Assembly (NCBI GenBank): GCA_949318235.1
Contig: OX439137.1
Coordinates: 14,521,291 to 14,585,290, forward strand
Length of the DNA stretch: 64,000 nucleotides
DNA from: Ecdyonurus torrentis
Taxonomy: Eukaryota; Arthropoda; Insecta; Ephemeroptera; Heptageniidae
Direction: 5' to 3'
Shown piece after piece: positions 12,843 to 25,686 of the stretch. Under the pieces are notes generated by a model. It was not told the DNA's origin and ran no database searches. It saw only the letters and a program-made list of their open reading frames with translations. The first letter of the stretch is position 1. Every line of letters starts with the position of its first letter. A program made the translations under genes and the position numbers.

Positions 12843-15800
12843 ATATATATATATATATGTTATATATGTTATATATTAATTGTATATATAAAAAAGTTGC
12901 AGTTAAAGCTAAATGCCCTATCGCAAAATCTTAAGGTTATTTCTTTGCATTTCTTATAATGCAAATAATTATAATAATATTAAATAAATAAATTTTGCCA
13001 CAAAAAATTGAAATAAGTGGAAAATTATTTACAAATAGGAATAGTATTATTATTTATTACATTACAATGATTTTTATGTTCTATGTGGATTTTATTACAT
13101 GCAAAACAATTTCTAATTTTTCATGATTCATATAACCATGAAGTCATTCAATTACTAAATAGCCAATAGGCATTTTTATAAAAGTCAATTTATGGGTGTT
13201 TACGAAATAAAAATGTTTGATTAAATTTTTGCGAATAGCCAAAATATTCACTTTATTATTATTTTATGGCCTATTGTTATCTTTCAGCTATTACATTTCT
13301 ATTGGATTTTATTTTAACATAACTTTTTTATGTTTATTTAGGATTATTAAAAAAAAAAAATCAACCGAGTACCGTGTAAACATAACTTTCTAAATATGTA
13401 CTTCTTAATGTTTAAAACTATTACAGCACTTAAGCCGACATTATTACTCTAGGACATGTACACATGATTATGAATGTTTTTTTTTACCATTTATATCCAG
13501 CAAGTGTTTTTATCATAACAGAATAACATTGCAATTTGGCGAATGGTAAAAAAAATGATCATAATCATGTTTGTTAATTTAAAAAGTGTAAACTATAATG
13601 TACAGTCATTTCATTTTACTTAAAATTAATTTCTATTGGCTTATAGCAATACAATGCATTCAGATGGAGATTTCAGTTAACGCAAAACTCTATCTAAATA
13701 CACGTTATTCCCATAATGCCAATAGAAATTAATTTTTTATAGTAAAATGAACGTACAGTACATACTTATTGCCAAAAGAAAAGTCATAAAAACCATTTAT
13801 TATTATCATTAAAAGAAAAGTGATGTTTTTGTGATGCAAATTTCCAAGTACATTGTGCTGCAGAAAACTTTTTATTATTATTATTTTACCATGTTGACAC
13901 AAACATGTGACAAGTACTTGACCATGAGTTACATAAAAACATGGGTCATGTTTTACCATTCCAAAACTTAGAATAAATTTACATTGTTATACTTATGAGA
14001 AAATAAGGCACTATAGATTTTGAATGATCACAGTCGTGTGTACTGTACATACATTGTGGAATTTAGAAATTGTACTGCACGTGTACTGAACTTAACGAGA
14101 AAAATTGTACTATATATATATATATATATATATATTCGTTCAAATTTAAAGCTGCAACTGCCTGCACTGTGTGTACTATACAGAATACTGTAAAACAGTT
14201 GGGTTAAGTTGAGAGGTTTGTAACCTTATTTCGTCCGATAAAAACCTATATAATAATTATTATTATTATATTACTTCTTTTACCTTAGTTTTGAGTTGAG
14301 CTCTCGTAACTGCAGATTCCACTCTGAAGTCACGTAATATTGCACTCAGCACCACTTTCATCGTCATAATTGCAAATGCTTGGCCTGCAAGGAATACAAA
14401 CAATAAATCTATTTGATAAACTTAAACAACTTTTAACTTTAACTAAATTACATGATGTCTTTACACATAAATAATCTACTAAAATAATTTTTTCCCGTTT
14501 TAAATTTTAAAAACTTTCTCACTGACAAGAGCATTTAGAAAATCAGTATTAATATTATAATCATTAAATAAATATAAATATAAGCAAATATTAAGGTAAA
14601 TAAAAGAAATAAGAAATTTTCGTATAATTTGAACAACTGATTGCACTTTACAATACTTCAAAACGTATAAAGTTCCTAAAAAGTAACTTTTAGAACTCTA
14701 ATAATAATTACCTTATTACAAATTTCTGTAGCTCAAAGTATCATTAATTTTTACTATAATAAAGCAAAAAAAAAAAAAAAAAAAAAAAACAAACTTAATT
14801 CAACAAAATTCATATCGTATACATTCTTACCGATGCAATTCCTAGCCCCAACACTGAAAGGTAGATAAGCGTAAGGGTGTCTATTCTTGCAATTTTCAGG
14901 TAAAAATCTATCAGGATCAAAGGCCTCAGGGTCAGGCCACACCTCAGGGTCACGGTGCAGATGGTATATAGAAACTATGACGTCACATCCGGCAGGCACT
15001 TCGTAATTCTCTGAAAATAAAGCAATTATTTGAAGTATTATATTTATTAGTGTAAGACAAAAATTATAGAGTCTGTAATTTTGAAATTTCCTATACCTAA
15101 GACCTAAGAATACAAACAATACAACAACACTAAATAAAACTGTCTGTTCAATTTAAATTTTTTTTTTGTAAGGCGCGAAGGAATTGTGGGATCATTCTTA
15201 TTTAATAAAACTGCACTGCATCGAGGCCGGAAATATTTAAATGAAGGATACGATAAGTTTTATTATAATTATACTATATATATTGTACGTACTGAATGAC
15301 TGATGAGGGATAATATTTACAATTTACGTATTTTAAGTTTAAACTAATAGACCATCTTAACAATTGTTCACCATACAACCATTGTTCTACGCACTGTAAA
15401 AGCCATGGAACGTAATAAAATCTTTAACCTCCATTTACGTTACAGGCACCAGACATTTTTATGACTAAAACATAAATAATACTTCTAGCCGTCAGAAATG
15501 TCTAAAAATTACTACATATCTTGGCTGAAAATGTTGAGTTTCTATAAAATATTTTATCAGAATTACCACCACCATAACAACAACAAGCAAGTTGACTTTT
15601 TTTTTATTTTTATTATCATTTACCTAGTTTTGCCTTTTCCATGGTATGTCTTTCAAGGAAGGGTACTACGGGATATATTCTCAGAGTCTCTTTGATGAAC
15701 CTGTCCATATAGCTCAGCTCGGACAGTTGTTTGGCGGTAGGTTCAGTGTCTCCAATCACATCATTTACCTCCTGATATACTTTCTCCTAAAAATTAAAAT

Positions 15801-18800
15801 TTATATTGAAGTAAAATAAGAATAAAACCAGTTTAAAAATCTTAAATATCATCATTTAAATAAACAATACCCAAAATTACATTTATATAAAGGGTTATTT
15901 GCACAGTGGAAAATTTTTCATGGCAATATAAATTTATTGCGTAAAAATGTAATGCTTTTTTAATAAGAAGATTGGTTGCAATCAAATTTATTACATAAAT
16001 TTAAAATATTGCACTGTACACAGGTCATTAGGTTGATTTCAATACCATTTATAACGTTGTGATCAATAATTATAGTTGGAAAAGTCTTTGCATTACGTAT
16101 GCTTGTAAGTAAAGAAGAAAGTAATAAAAGATTATAAGTATAGTATTAAGTTAACATGAAATATAAACGTATTAACATACCGTATTAGCTGTTAAAAATA
16201 TTCAGATAAAAGAGACGTGTCAACACATGCATCATTTAATCAGGCAATAATACTAAAACAATGGCCTGTTCATTTGGAGCAATTTTTCCACTAGTTAATA
16301 AATCTGACTGTAAAAGGAAATGTCATGGTTTTAAATGGATATTGCATGCAATAAAATTTATTGCACATTGAAATATTGCACAGTTTAAACACAACTTAAG
16401 ACAATTAAAATCATGTCTACTATATAAATAATTGTATCATCAGTTAGTAACGTAGCAGAATTTTGCGACGGGATGGGGCCAGTCTATGTAGTGAGCACCC
16501 CCTTTTGCCCATGCTTCTTTCAGACCTAACGTAAGCCCCCCTCCCCCCTGGATACACCCCTGCAGCTTTTTTATATATAAAATAAGCTTAAAGGCAGTTC
16601 ACTCTAAGGGCTGCTATGACTGCAGTACTTTTGTTTATAAATTTGAACAAAGGTATTTTTATTATTATTTATTTAGAAGTGTAATTGTTAATTGTCCTCA
16701 ATTTGAAACTTGATATACCTGTAGATCTGGGTGAAGTCCCAACATAAAGAGAACATTGCTGCTTGCAAATGACGTTGTTTCAACTGCCTGTAAAATTAAT
16801 ATAACACTTTAAATTACATGAATATAATATGTTACACTTTTTTTTTTACTTTCAGAGATATAAATTAATAATTAATAAACAGTATAAATATTGTATTTAA
16901 AGCTTTAAACAATAAGCTTGTAAATATAAAAAATGAGACTCAAAAGATAGTTATACGCACTTTTTTTTTAATAACGACAAGAAAATATTATAGTTGCTCC
17001 CCTTTTCTTGCAACTTTTGTAACTTTTATACTTTGTTGTAAAGCATTTTTTGTACTCCTATTGTATATAAAAACAAAACAAACAAATTATCTGCAACCTG
17101 CCTGGAAGGTATGCAACCTGCCTAACAGTAAAGCGTAAAAAGTTGCATACGTTTCAGGCGCAACTTTAATTTAGTTTTTTATTATAATATTATAATAAAT
17201 TGTTTGATTTGTATTATTATTTTTACATCTTCGCAAAAAATAATAATAAAAATAAAAATGATAGATGCTACATTTTTGTACGTTTAATTTTGTATATTTT
17301 AAATTTATTTTTGCATTTTTAAAAAAAAAATTAACAAACACGAGAAATTTTGAATTTTTAGAATCAATTTTGCAAAGAGTTAGTATTTACGTTATTCAGA
17401 TTCTTTGAGAAATCACTAAACATTGTCGGTTTGTCTTTATAATAATAATATTAATAAAGTTTCATAAATCTGAATAAATCATAAAAATGTTGAATTAATT
17501 TTGGAAATAAGAAATAATTGCTTTCAAAAGACATTTAAAAGTCACATTTTTGAAATTTTTTTATTTATCATAATGACATATACCAATAATATTAATAATA
17601 GTATATACTATAATGCAGATAGACACTGCAATATCTGATTTTTTTAATGCCTCGGCATAGCATTGCCTTGTTTTTAAATGGAAGATTACATTTTAATTAA
17701 AATATCTCCATATTAACATATATGAACAAAAATATGCTTAATATCCTAATATGCCTAAATATCAACGTTGATTTGGCCGGAGTAATTTATTTCTCATTTA
17801 TTTTCCATTCCTAAAATGGCAGCTGCGGGTTTGTGAATGGAAAAATAAATAAGAAATCAATGACTCCAGCCAAATCAACGTTGATCTTCAGTTATGTTAG
17901 GGTATTAGATATGTTTTGTTTTTTTGTTTAAGGTGTTCTACGCCTTTAATGTATTTTACGATAGTACACTTGTTATTTTCTCATCACAACTGTATGTACT
18001 GTATACCAACTTACCGCGGTGATAATGTTTTTAATTTGATCCCTGAGTTCTTCCTCAATTTTAGAGTCACCTGAGCCGTGAGCTAAGATCAGGTCTTTAA
18101 GTGAAAGCATCAGTTCATCCCCTGAAATTAAATTATAGAACAAAAATAGTATACTGCATCACTGAAAAAATGTTTAAAATCTGATGGCCTTATCACACGA
18201 GTAATATTTGAACTTTTGTAATACATTTTATTGCATATGAAATTTAATTATTTTTATTGGAAATTCAATGCAATAAAATTAATTAAACGATGTAAATATT
18301 ACACCATGTGTGTAAACTGTTAACACGTATGGTGAAAAAGAGAAATACTATTTTAGAAAAGAGTTTTATTGCACATTGAAAATATTGCTTCATATGTAAA
18401 AAGAAAAAAAAATGAATAAAAGTTAACAGTTGTGACGTTGCGTAATTTTCTAAAATAGAAAAAAAAATTCTAAAAATAAAATAATAAAAAAAATAAAATA
18501 GATTCCGCAAAATACAATAATCCGAAATTCTTTCGTTTATTTCTTTTTCAAATTTCTTTGATGTAAACTTTAAAATTCAAAACATTACGCTTCAAAAAAT
18601 CCTTACTTCAAAGTGCTCATCTTTTATATATTATAGAAAAAAATATCTATATACATGTATTTAATAATCATTTGACTTTATTTGTTCTATTCTTGACACG
18701 TACCAAATTCATTTATATTTGCATTATCTTCATCTATTTTCTTCAGTCTATCTTTCCAATATACAATCACCTAAAATCATAAACAAAAATATCAATTAGG

Positions 18801-21800
18801 CGATATTTAATATGTTACGTAATTTTAAGTATTAAATCACAAGAATAGTGAAAAATATGTTTATTGTACACATAACTTTCAAAATATTTAAATATCTTTA
18901 AACCAAAAAGGGCAACAGAATAATGAGGAAGAATCTCTTATTTCCTATTCTTTAGCAATGCGGGGCGTTCTACTTTTGAGAAAAACTAATGCAGTGATGA
19001 CAGAGCAATTTATATGACACCCAATTGAACAAAATTTTACACCATTAAAGCCATAGACAACATAAAACAACATTGTGCTTTTTAATGAATAAACACGAAA
19101 TGCGATCTTCAAAACTGATGACAATTTTTACCACAATGTTAATGTAGCCCCACGAGAGAGCGTGAAAATACTGTTAAGTATGCAATTTGCGTGACTATTC
19201 ATGTTTCTGACGTCAGAAACATGACAAAATTAGTAAAAAAATGTAGTGCAGGTTGCATAAATCGAAAATTTCTGATTACTGCTACAGAGTTGGGTTTTGC
19301 GACAAACCAAAGCTATTTATGTAAGTCCTATCAAGTGTTTTGTGATATAAATGCTTGTGTTTTCTTCTAGTCTATTCCTTTAAGAAACATTAGCAAATAT
19401 TTCACATTCATATAACAGTTTCAAAAAGGAATTATATAATAGTTACTGTAGTGATATCTTTTCACCTTATCCGCATAATTATTGAGCAGAGTTCTATTTC
19501 TTTCCATTTGTTTCTTGAGTGGATGCAGAGCGTAAACCCAATCTAGGGTTAGGGCTGTGATAGCACGTTGAGCCATAATCTTATTGGCGCTGTAGAAACA
19601 TTTAATATGATTAAGTTATTAACATTCGTTTAATGAGAAAGCTAAGTAATCAATAAACCAACAATAATGAATGACCTTTTATTATTATTATTATTATTAT
19701 TTTTTGCGTTGTAATAACTTGGAACATTAATGTCAAATATTTAAAATAATTAAGAGAGACTAAGTACAAAACTTTGTAATTGTTTTGAAATTTTAATCAT
19801 ATAAGGCCAATAAAATTAAATTTAATAATGGATAGTTTTCTCCATATATTTATTCAATTAATAATTGTTACCTTTATTCTGGAATGAGGAAGATTACACA
19901 AATCTTTAGGTGGTAGTTTTATTACCTGATTCGATACAATTGTGAATTTCTCATTTTTTTAGTTCATGAAGTATTTTTAAATAACTTTTGAAAGTCACGA
20001 AATGACGTCACAGGCTGCAAGTTATGCATGTGGAGATAGGAAAAAGTTGCAGAATTAAGAATTAATTAAAAATACTTAATGAACTCAAAAATGAGAAATT
20101 CACATATGTATCGATTCAGGACAATGTACTCGTTTAGAATATGAAATAAAATTACCTCCTAAACTTTTGTAGTTTTCCTCATTATGTCAAGATTGTAAGG
20201 CTTGTAAAATGAGTAAATGTAGGTGGAATTAGCAAATACAGAGATACAGTTTCCAATACTCTCAACTTATCATACATTTACATCTCGAAAGTTGCCCTAA
20301 AATTAATTAAGAGGCTGTTTTGATACTTAAATAATATAATTAACATTTTTAGTGTTATATAATTTGTACTTTTTTCCATTAGGCTCATATACGTACCTCA
20401 TAGAAGCTCGGCAAAGCTCTTTATTCATTTCACTTTGTCCAGCAACTTTCTTGTAACCTAAAAAGCTCTCTAAACACGTACAAATATTATTAAAATTTCA
20501 TAATGAACGTACTGTTTATAATTGTTTATTTTATTCCTTTGCAATATAGTCCTTATATTTAATTAAAATTGTATACAATCTTATTGAATATTAATATTTG
20601 ACAAAACATTGAGTATAATATTTAAAATTGCTATCGAAAAATTCAGAAAAGAAAATTCAAACAAGAAAAGGAAATCAAATATAAAATTGAAAAAAAGACA
20701 ACAACTAATTATGTTTATTCATATTCAAACAAAAAACCCAGCAAACACAGTCTCTCACACACTATTGTGATTATACATTTTACATTTTAAATTAATCGCA
20801 TAGTACTATTCTCATGAATACTATTACAATTTAAGCAAAGATTTTCAATGGTAAATTATTCTATCTCAATCAAGTGGACACATGCCTAATTAATTAATGC
20901 CTTTCGCACAGTTTGGCAACTTGTTATGCAATTCTATAAAAAAACGTAATACACTTGATAATAATGTTGCAACATTATGCATTATATCAAAATAATTTAT
21001 ATATGCTATATAGTGAATTGATTTATACTATATATCATAATATAAGATAAGTTCAGCATAATTATATAATATATTATTACAAAATCTAGCAACATTCAAC
21101 AATTATGCTCTATACAATACAGTAAAGTAATCGTCCAATGCATTATAAATTGCGTGCTTAATTTTTTAAGTGCACAAATTGTATATGCACTTTCAATATG
21201 GCAGATAAGTGCATTTTTTTGTCTTTATTTGAAAAATATATTGACACTGTAATATAGAATTTAACTCTATTACCTAAATACCCTACGTTTAAGTATTTGA
21301 AATATTACGTGAAAAAAAGTCTTTGTATACATTGTATTTTCGTAATACCATTATATGAATTAGGTGTAAGAGTGGGTCAGACAAAAAACTTGTAAGGCCT
21401 AGACTTCAACCTTTCAATTGCAATTTTTTTTTAATGTTTTTAAAAGCACGATGATTATAGTTAATACTGAATTATATAGTCATCTATTAGGTAGTTTTAA
21501 ACGTTATATCACAATGTTTGTATTTTCTATTTGCATTAACGCATATGTTTATTATATAGACACGGGCAGTTTAGCCATTTAATTTAGCTTACATAATATT
21601 CACTGTATAGTTACTGTGTTTTCTGGGTCGTTTATTTTCCAAAATAATCTCTGTAACCTTTCTATAATATTTCTTTTACATTGGAATGGTTGCAGCAATT
21701 ATCTGCTTCGATTATCAAAAGTAAAAAATATATTTCCTCTAATAGTCTAATATTATTTTATGAAAATTAATTTTCTTTCTAAATAATATAATTCTATCAA

Positions 21801-22566
21801 AAACATGTACAAAGATTTTTTTTTTTTTTTTTTTTATAAATGATTTATAAACAAAACATCAATATTTTTGCATTCAATTTACATATATGATTGAGTGTCG
21901 AAATTCTGTAACTTGCTTACCATACACGATGTCGGAAACGCAGTCGTGAACTTCCTCATGTATGACAAACACTTGCGCGGTCAGTTTGCGCAATGTGTCA
22001 CTCAAGCAGTGCACGTGTTTGTGCATTATGGGTAGAGAGCTCAACAGATTATTGCGGCTAAAGATAGGGTTCAGTAATTTTCGATCTGTGTGCCATTTTT
22101 GTCCTAAGGATTAAAATAATGTAAAATTAGGAATTAAATATTAATGTTCTTAGAAAAAAAACATCGAGATTAAAAGTATTAGGGGTAAATGAAATTAAAG
22201 AAATATATAAATGCATGTTTATTTATGGCAAGGGTAGGATATAAATGCCCTTTCTTATCTCTTTTAGAGTACTCCATGACCATGAATGAAAAATTAACAT
22301 GACTTTTTGCAATTGTATCACACGAGATACAAAGATACTAACGATATTATATATTATACCATAAAAATGTTAAATTTTTTAATTTTTTGCATGTAAAATA
22401 TATATGAATGTGAATAATGAATACCGCAAGCTTACTGCAAGAGAAAATAAGAGAGAAAAATTAACTGTATGAGATCAACTATTCTGTGTACAGCAAAGAT
22501 ACTCTGCAACACTAAAAAAAAAGTAAAGTTTATCTCTTATCTGCATTATATTAATCTATTCTAAAC

Positions 22567-22615
<49 letters not shown>

Positions 22616-23990
22616 AGAAGTGACTTATATATTACAGTACAACGAATTCATATAATTGCAGCGTTTCAGCCAAGTTTTGTTTTTTATTATTATTTTAATG
22701 TGATTTGATACTATCGGTTTTGAATTGTTCTGTATACTCAATAATTCTGTACTGTACATATCTATAAAAATTTGAATGATTCATCTTTGTATTATAAAGT
22801 GGGAAAATGCTGACCACATTATAAATTATAATATGAATGCTTACCGCTAGCCGTAATTGCAGTATTCCCCGTATACTCAGCGAGATAATGATATGAACCA
22901 CTCTTGTGAATATGAGCACGACCTTGCAGGATTGGCAATGCATCCTCTGCCTTACATAGCACCACCTTTACGTCACTGAACATCCAAAAGCGAAAGACAG
23001 GTCCGTATTTGCGGAATAACTTAGGCATTGTCTTGTGCAAGGCATCTGTAATGACGTCATTGTAATAAAATACATAATTATATTATAATAAATTAGATAA
23101 ACATTAAATATAAGAATTTTAAAATAATCATTCCTCACATATTCATTTTTTTTTTCTTCAGAATATCCAAGCTAATTCCATGGACTAGAAAATGTATATC
23201 AGTTCCTACATATTATATTTACTAATTATAATAATATATTGACTAAACTCTAAAACGAAACAGCAATGCAATAATAAATAATAATATAGTAACACAATAG
23301 CGTATTAAAGAGGGTTTGATTGTATATCATGAGATAGAATTAAACGTTTTTAAATTTGTAATACTGGAAAATAAAAAAACTAATGATCAACTGTATGAAT
23401 GAACGAAAGAACGAATGCATATTTTTATTTTATATCATAGTAATTAATAATAAATTAAAAATTGAAAACCTTGCACTATTCAGTTTTAACTCTCAACTAC
23501 ATTTTACTGAAACTTCATCTACCAACTTCAATCACTTTACTTAAAAATTCTGATGTTTTATGTTATGGTCATCATATCATAAGCATATCATTAGCTTTGT
23601 GAAAAGTTAAATGGAAAGAAAATCACACAGGAAATCAGTCAGGAAATCAAAATTGAAATCATCCTGGATTTAAGCGCCCAACCCTGTATTATAAATAAAA
23701 CAATTAGCAGATAGCCTTATAGGCTTTCAGTTAAAATTTAGAATTTCATGGAGTAATATACTTTCTGCCTCATCATCCTGATGCATTATACCATTGAGCA
23801 ATATTATAATATCATACTCACTGGTAGCCGTAGTTTGGAATTGCAAAGTATTTCCAAAAATTGGCTGGGCTTGAGGACCCGGTATTTTCTCTACCATATT
23901 TATAAACTCTGCACTGCCTCGAAACTTGAAAAGTCCTCTAAGTAGCAGAAGAAGTAAGCAGCACAGTAGTACAAATGTAATTACCTCCAT
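12487..23990 (-). CDS. Cytochrome P450, CYP4-clan type, complete 12-exon gene
   Basis: Heme-thiolate monooxygenase, expected to be anchored in the endoplasmic reticulum and fed electrons by P450 reductase; the substrate cannot be told from sequence. Coding exons (minus strand, in order): 23990-23822, 23045-22845, 22103-21921, 20457-20397, 19589-19466, 18770-18704, 18121-18015, 16787-16719, 15786-15624, 15010-14831, 14384-14284, 12570-12487. They total 1509 bases (502 residues plus TGA), every junction is GT-AG and in frame, and the length is normal for a P450. Visible motifs: hydrophobic anchor about residues 4-18, hinge IPGPQAQP at 36-43, C-helix W127xxxR131, I-helix AAVETTS from 304, ExxR at E360-R363, FDPDRF at 412-417, and heme loop [10 protein letters not shown] at 433-442 with C440 as thiolate ligand. 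The RHPYAYLPF lead-in to the heme loop is typical of the CYP4 clan, but the family's I-helix Glu is replaced by A304. The start at 23990 is chosen because the upstream in-frame ATG at 24023 lies inside a strong acceptor tract. No other gene is adjacent. Confidence 0.95.
12765..12858. repeat. (TA)n microsatellite
   Basis: Long TA tract with minor interruptions, in P450 intron 11. Confidence 0.9.
13607..13747. mobile_element. Small palindromic element, copy 2 (inverted)
   Basis: Ends TTTTACTTAAAATTAATTTC and, reversed, TTTTACTATAAAAAATTAAT. It carries TCAGATGGAGATTTCAGTT, the reverse of the motif in copy 1. Located in P450 intron 11. Confidence 0.6.
14284..14384 (-). CDS. P450 exon 11: L-helix
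   Basis: Codes residues 442 (split) to 475. [20 protein letters not shown] follows the heme cysteine as the L-helix does in CYP4 proteins. Acceptor CTTGCAG, donor GTAAAAG. Confidence 0.93.
14831..15010 (-). CDS. P450 exon 10: PERF region and heme-binding loop
   Basis: Codes residues 382 (split) to 441 plus one base of G442. It contains [21 protein letters not shown] and the heme loop FSVGARNCI with C440. It also contains one TGACGTCA octamer, at 14978-14985, within the codons for C-D-V-I. Confidence 0.96.
15624..15786 (-). CDS. P450 exon 9: K-helix ExxR
   Basis: Codes residues 328-381 plus one base. [12 protein letters not shown] carries the invariant E360xxR363 pair of the K-helix. Acceptor TTTTTAG, donor GTAAAT. 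Confidence 0.94.
15787..16718 (-). other. P450 intron 8 with repeat fragments
   Basis: Contains palindromic ATTGCAATAAATT-type words (15900-16030, 16270-16390), also seen at 18180-18400 in intron 6. Near 16450-16565 is a GC-rich block ending CTGGATACACCCCTGCAG, which looks like the end of a DNA transposon whose reversed terminus starts CAGGGGTGTATCCAG. Confidence 0.5.
16719..16787 (-). CDS. P450 exon 8: I-helix oxygen-binding motif
   Basis: A 69-base, phase-0 exon coding residues 305-327. It begins [10 protein letters not shown], the counterpart of the I-helix motif (A/G)Gx(D/E)T(T/S), and ends GLHPDLQ, the usual join to the J-helix. Confidence 0.92.
16788..18014 (-). other. P450 intron 7
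   Basis: 1227 bases of AT-rich sequence containing the family B MITE at 17740-17949. No further exon is needed or seen between exons 7 and 8. Confidence 0.8.
17740..17949. mobile_element. MITE family B, copy 2 (left end lost)
   Basis: AACGTTGATTTGGCCGGAGT and its complement near 17865-17885, ending GGTGTTCTACGCCTTTAA. The core is shortened and lacks TGACGTCA. Confidence 0.75.
18015..18121 (-). CDS. P450 exon 7: start of the I-helix
   Basis: Codes residues 269 (split) to 304. [18 protein letters not shown] leads into the I-helix ([11 protein letters not shown]). The intron that follows interrupts the I-helix in phase 0, just before the acid-Thr-Thr oxygen-activation motif. Confidence 0.92.
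18704..18770 (-). CDS. P450 exon 6 (short)
   Basis: A 67-base exon coding residues 247-268 plus one base. It is lysine- and aspartate-rich ([12 protein letters not shown]), corresponding to the loop between the G- and H-helices. Acceptor ATTTTAG, donor GTACGT. Confidence 0.85.
19045..19383 (+). mobile_element. MITE family A, copy 3
   Basis: Bounded by TTAA at both ends: TTAAAGCCATAGAC to GTCTATTCCTTTAA. The centre has the palindrome CATGTTTCTGACGTCAGAAA. Lies in P450 intron 5. Confidence 0.85.
19466..19589 (-). CDS. P450 exon 5: F-G region
   Basis: Codes residues 205 (split) to 246. It contains [13 protein letters not shown], corresponding to the CYP4 segment of the form LWYLxxxGxxxKK before the G-helix. 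The acceptor is TTCTACAG and the donor GTGAAAAG; the exon ends in phase 0. Confidence 0.9.
19875..20189. mobile_element. Hairpin MITE in P450 intron 4
   Basis: Arms AATGAGGAAGATTAC ... GTGAATTTCTCATTTTT and their reverse complements near 20080-20185. The centre has TGACGTCA (20003). Confidence 0.6.
20397..20457 (-). CDS. P450 exon 4 (short)
   Basis: A 61-base exon coding residues 185 (split) to 204 and two bases of codon 205, in the variable E-F region. It is placed by its acceptor (TTTTTAG), its donor (GTACGT) and the only frame that joins exons 3 and 5 without a stop. Confidence 0.85.
20458..21920 (-). other. P450 intron 3
   Basis: 1463 bases of AT-rich sequence with short TATA-rich palindromes near 20990-21075 and a poly(T) run near 21820-21835. 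No repeat family recognised. Confidence 0.6.
21921..22103 (-). CDS. P450 exon 3: C-helix WxxxR
   Basis: Codes residues 124 (split) to 184 plus one base. It opens with [15 protein letters not shown]: the C-helix W127 and R131, which contact the heme propionate, followed by the usual RKLLxPxF. It continues through the D-helix. Confidence 0.93.
22104..22844 (-). other. P450 intron 2
   Basis: Contains a 41-base poly(T) tract (22570-22610) and nothing else I recognise. Confidence 0.7.
22570..22610. repeat. Poly(T) tract
   Basis: 41 consecutive T in P450 intron 2. It could be the poly(A) tail of a minus-strand retro-insert, but no attached element is recognisable. Confidence 0.85.
22845..23045 (-). 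CDS. P450 exon 2: A-helix to B-helix region
   Basis: Codes residues 57 (split) to 123 plus one base. It contains [11 protein letters not shown] and [10 protein letters not shown], which match the early beta-sheet and the B-helix/BC-loop of CYP4 proteins. The acceptor TTACAG and the donor GTAAGC are both clear. Confidence 0.93.
23046..23821 (-). other. P450 intron 1
   Basis: AT-rich, with a TGACGTCA octamer (23052-23059) only a few bases inside the acceptor of exon 2. Otherwise featureless. Confidence 0.7.
23822..23990 (-). CDS. P450 exon 1: signal anchor and proline hinge
   Basis: Codes residues 1-56 plus the first base of codon 57. The ATG at 23990 is followed by a leucine- and cysteine-rich membrane segment, a basic stop (RGLFKFR) and the PGP hinge. 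The donor is CA|GTGAGT. A pyrimidine tract ending in AG lies five bases upstream of the ATG, so a separate upstream non-coding exon is likely. Confidence 0.93.
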
Positions 23991-23994
23991 AATG

Positions 23995-24023
23995 CCTGGA
24001 AAGAAAGAAACAAAAATAAACAA
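23995..24023 (-). other. Predicted acceptor of a 5' UTR intron of the P450 gene
   Basis: On the minus strand a pyrimidine-rich tract ends in TTCTTTCCAG directly before GCATTATGG, five bases ahead of the start codon. This is a strong 3' splice site and argues for a non-coding first exon upstream, which I could not locate. Confidence 0.5.
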
Positions 24024-24217
24024 ATGTTTTCAAGAATAGTTTTGTAATTTTTTTTTTCAAAATTATAGAGAACTATTATTATGGTCAATAATATTTCACA
24101 ATAATTTGTTAATTTTTTCTATACTCTACAGTCTACAATGTTACGATCTTTATTTCTTTAAAACTTGTTTACATAACGTTGTTAAGGTATAAAATATTTG
24201 ACTAATCTAAAAGTGAC

Positions 24218-24562
24218 TTAAAGCCATAGACCATGCACATAAAACAACATTGTGCTTTTTAATGAATAAACACGAAATGGGATCTTCAAAACTGATGACA
24301 ATTTTTACCAGAATGTTAATGTAGCCCCTCGAGAGAGCGTAAAAAAAAATGTAAAGTAATTTGCGTGAAAATTCATGTTTATGACGTCAGAAACATGCAA
24401 AAATCAGTATGAAAATGTTGTGCGTGTTGCATGAATCAAATGTTCTGATCACTGCTACGGGGCTACTGTTGGGTTTTGAGACAAACTAATGTTATGTATG
24501 TAAATCCCATCAAGTGTTTTGTGATATAAATGCTTATATTTTTCTCTGGTCTATTCCTTTAA
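24218..24562 (+). mobile_element. MITE family A, copy 4
   Basis: Intact TTAA at both ends (24218-24221, 24559-24562), with ends TTAAAGCCATAGACC and GGTCTATTCCTTTAA and TGACGTCA at 24382. It lies about 230 bases upstream of the P450 start codon, so it may sit in the promoter or 5' UTR intron. Confidence 0.85.
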
Positions 24563-25609
<1,047 letters not shown>

Positions 25610-25686
25610 CATTCAAAGACCTCATCACCTGTCATGAAAAGTGAACTGCACTAACTGAGCATACCATTGAACATAGTGAACTGTAC

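Larger units (their letters stand above)
12571..14283 (-). other. P450 intron 11
   Basis: 1713 bases holding a (TA)n tract (about 12765-12858) and the palindromic element at 13607. No exon-like sequence. A 76-codon open frame at 13729-13959 is not recognised. Confidence 0.8.

Noticed and set aside
22695..22943. 82-codon minus-strand open frame over P450 exon 2
   Set aside because: Wrong frame; the real exon is 22845-23045 in the neighbouring frame.
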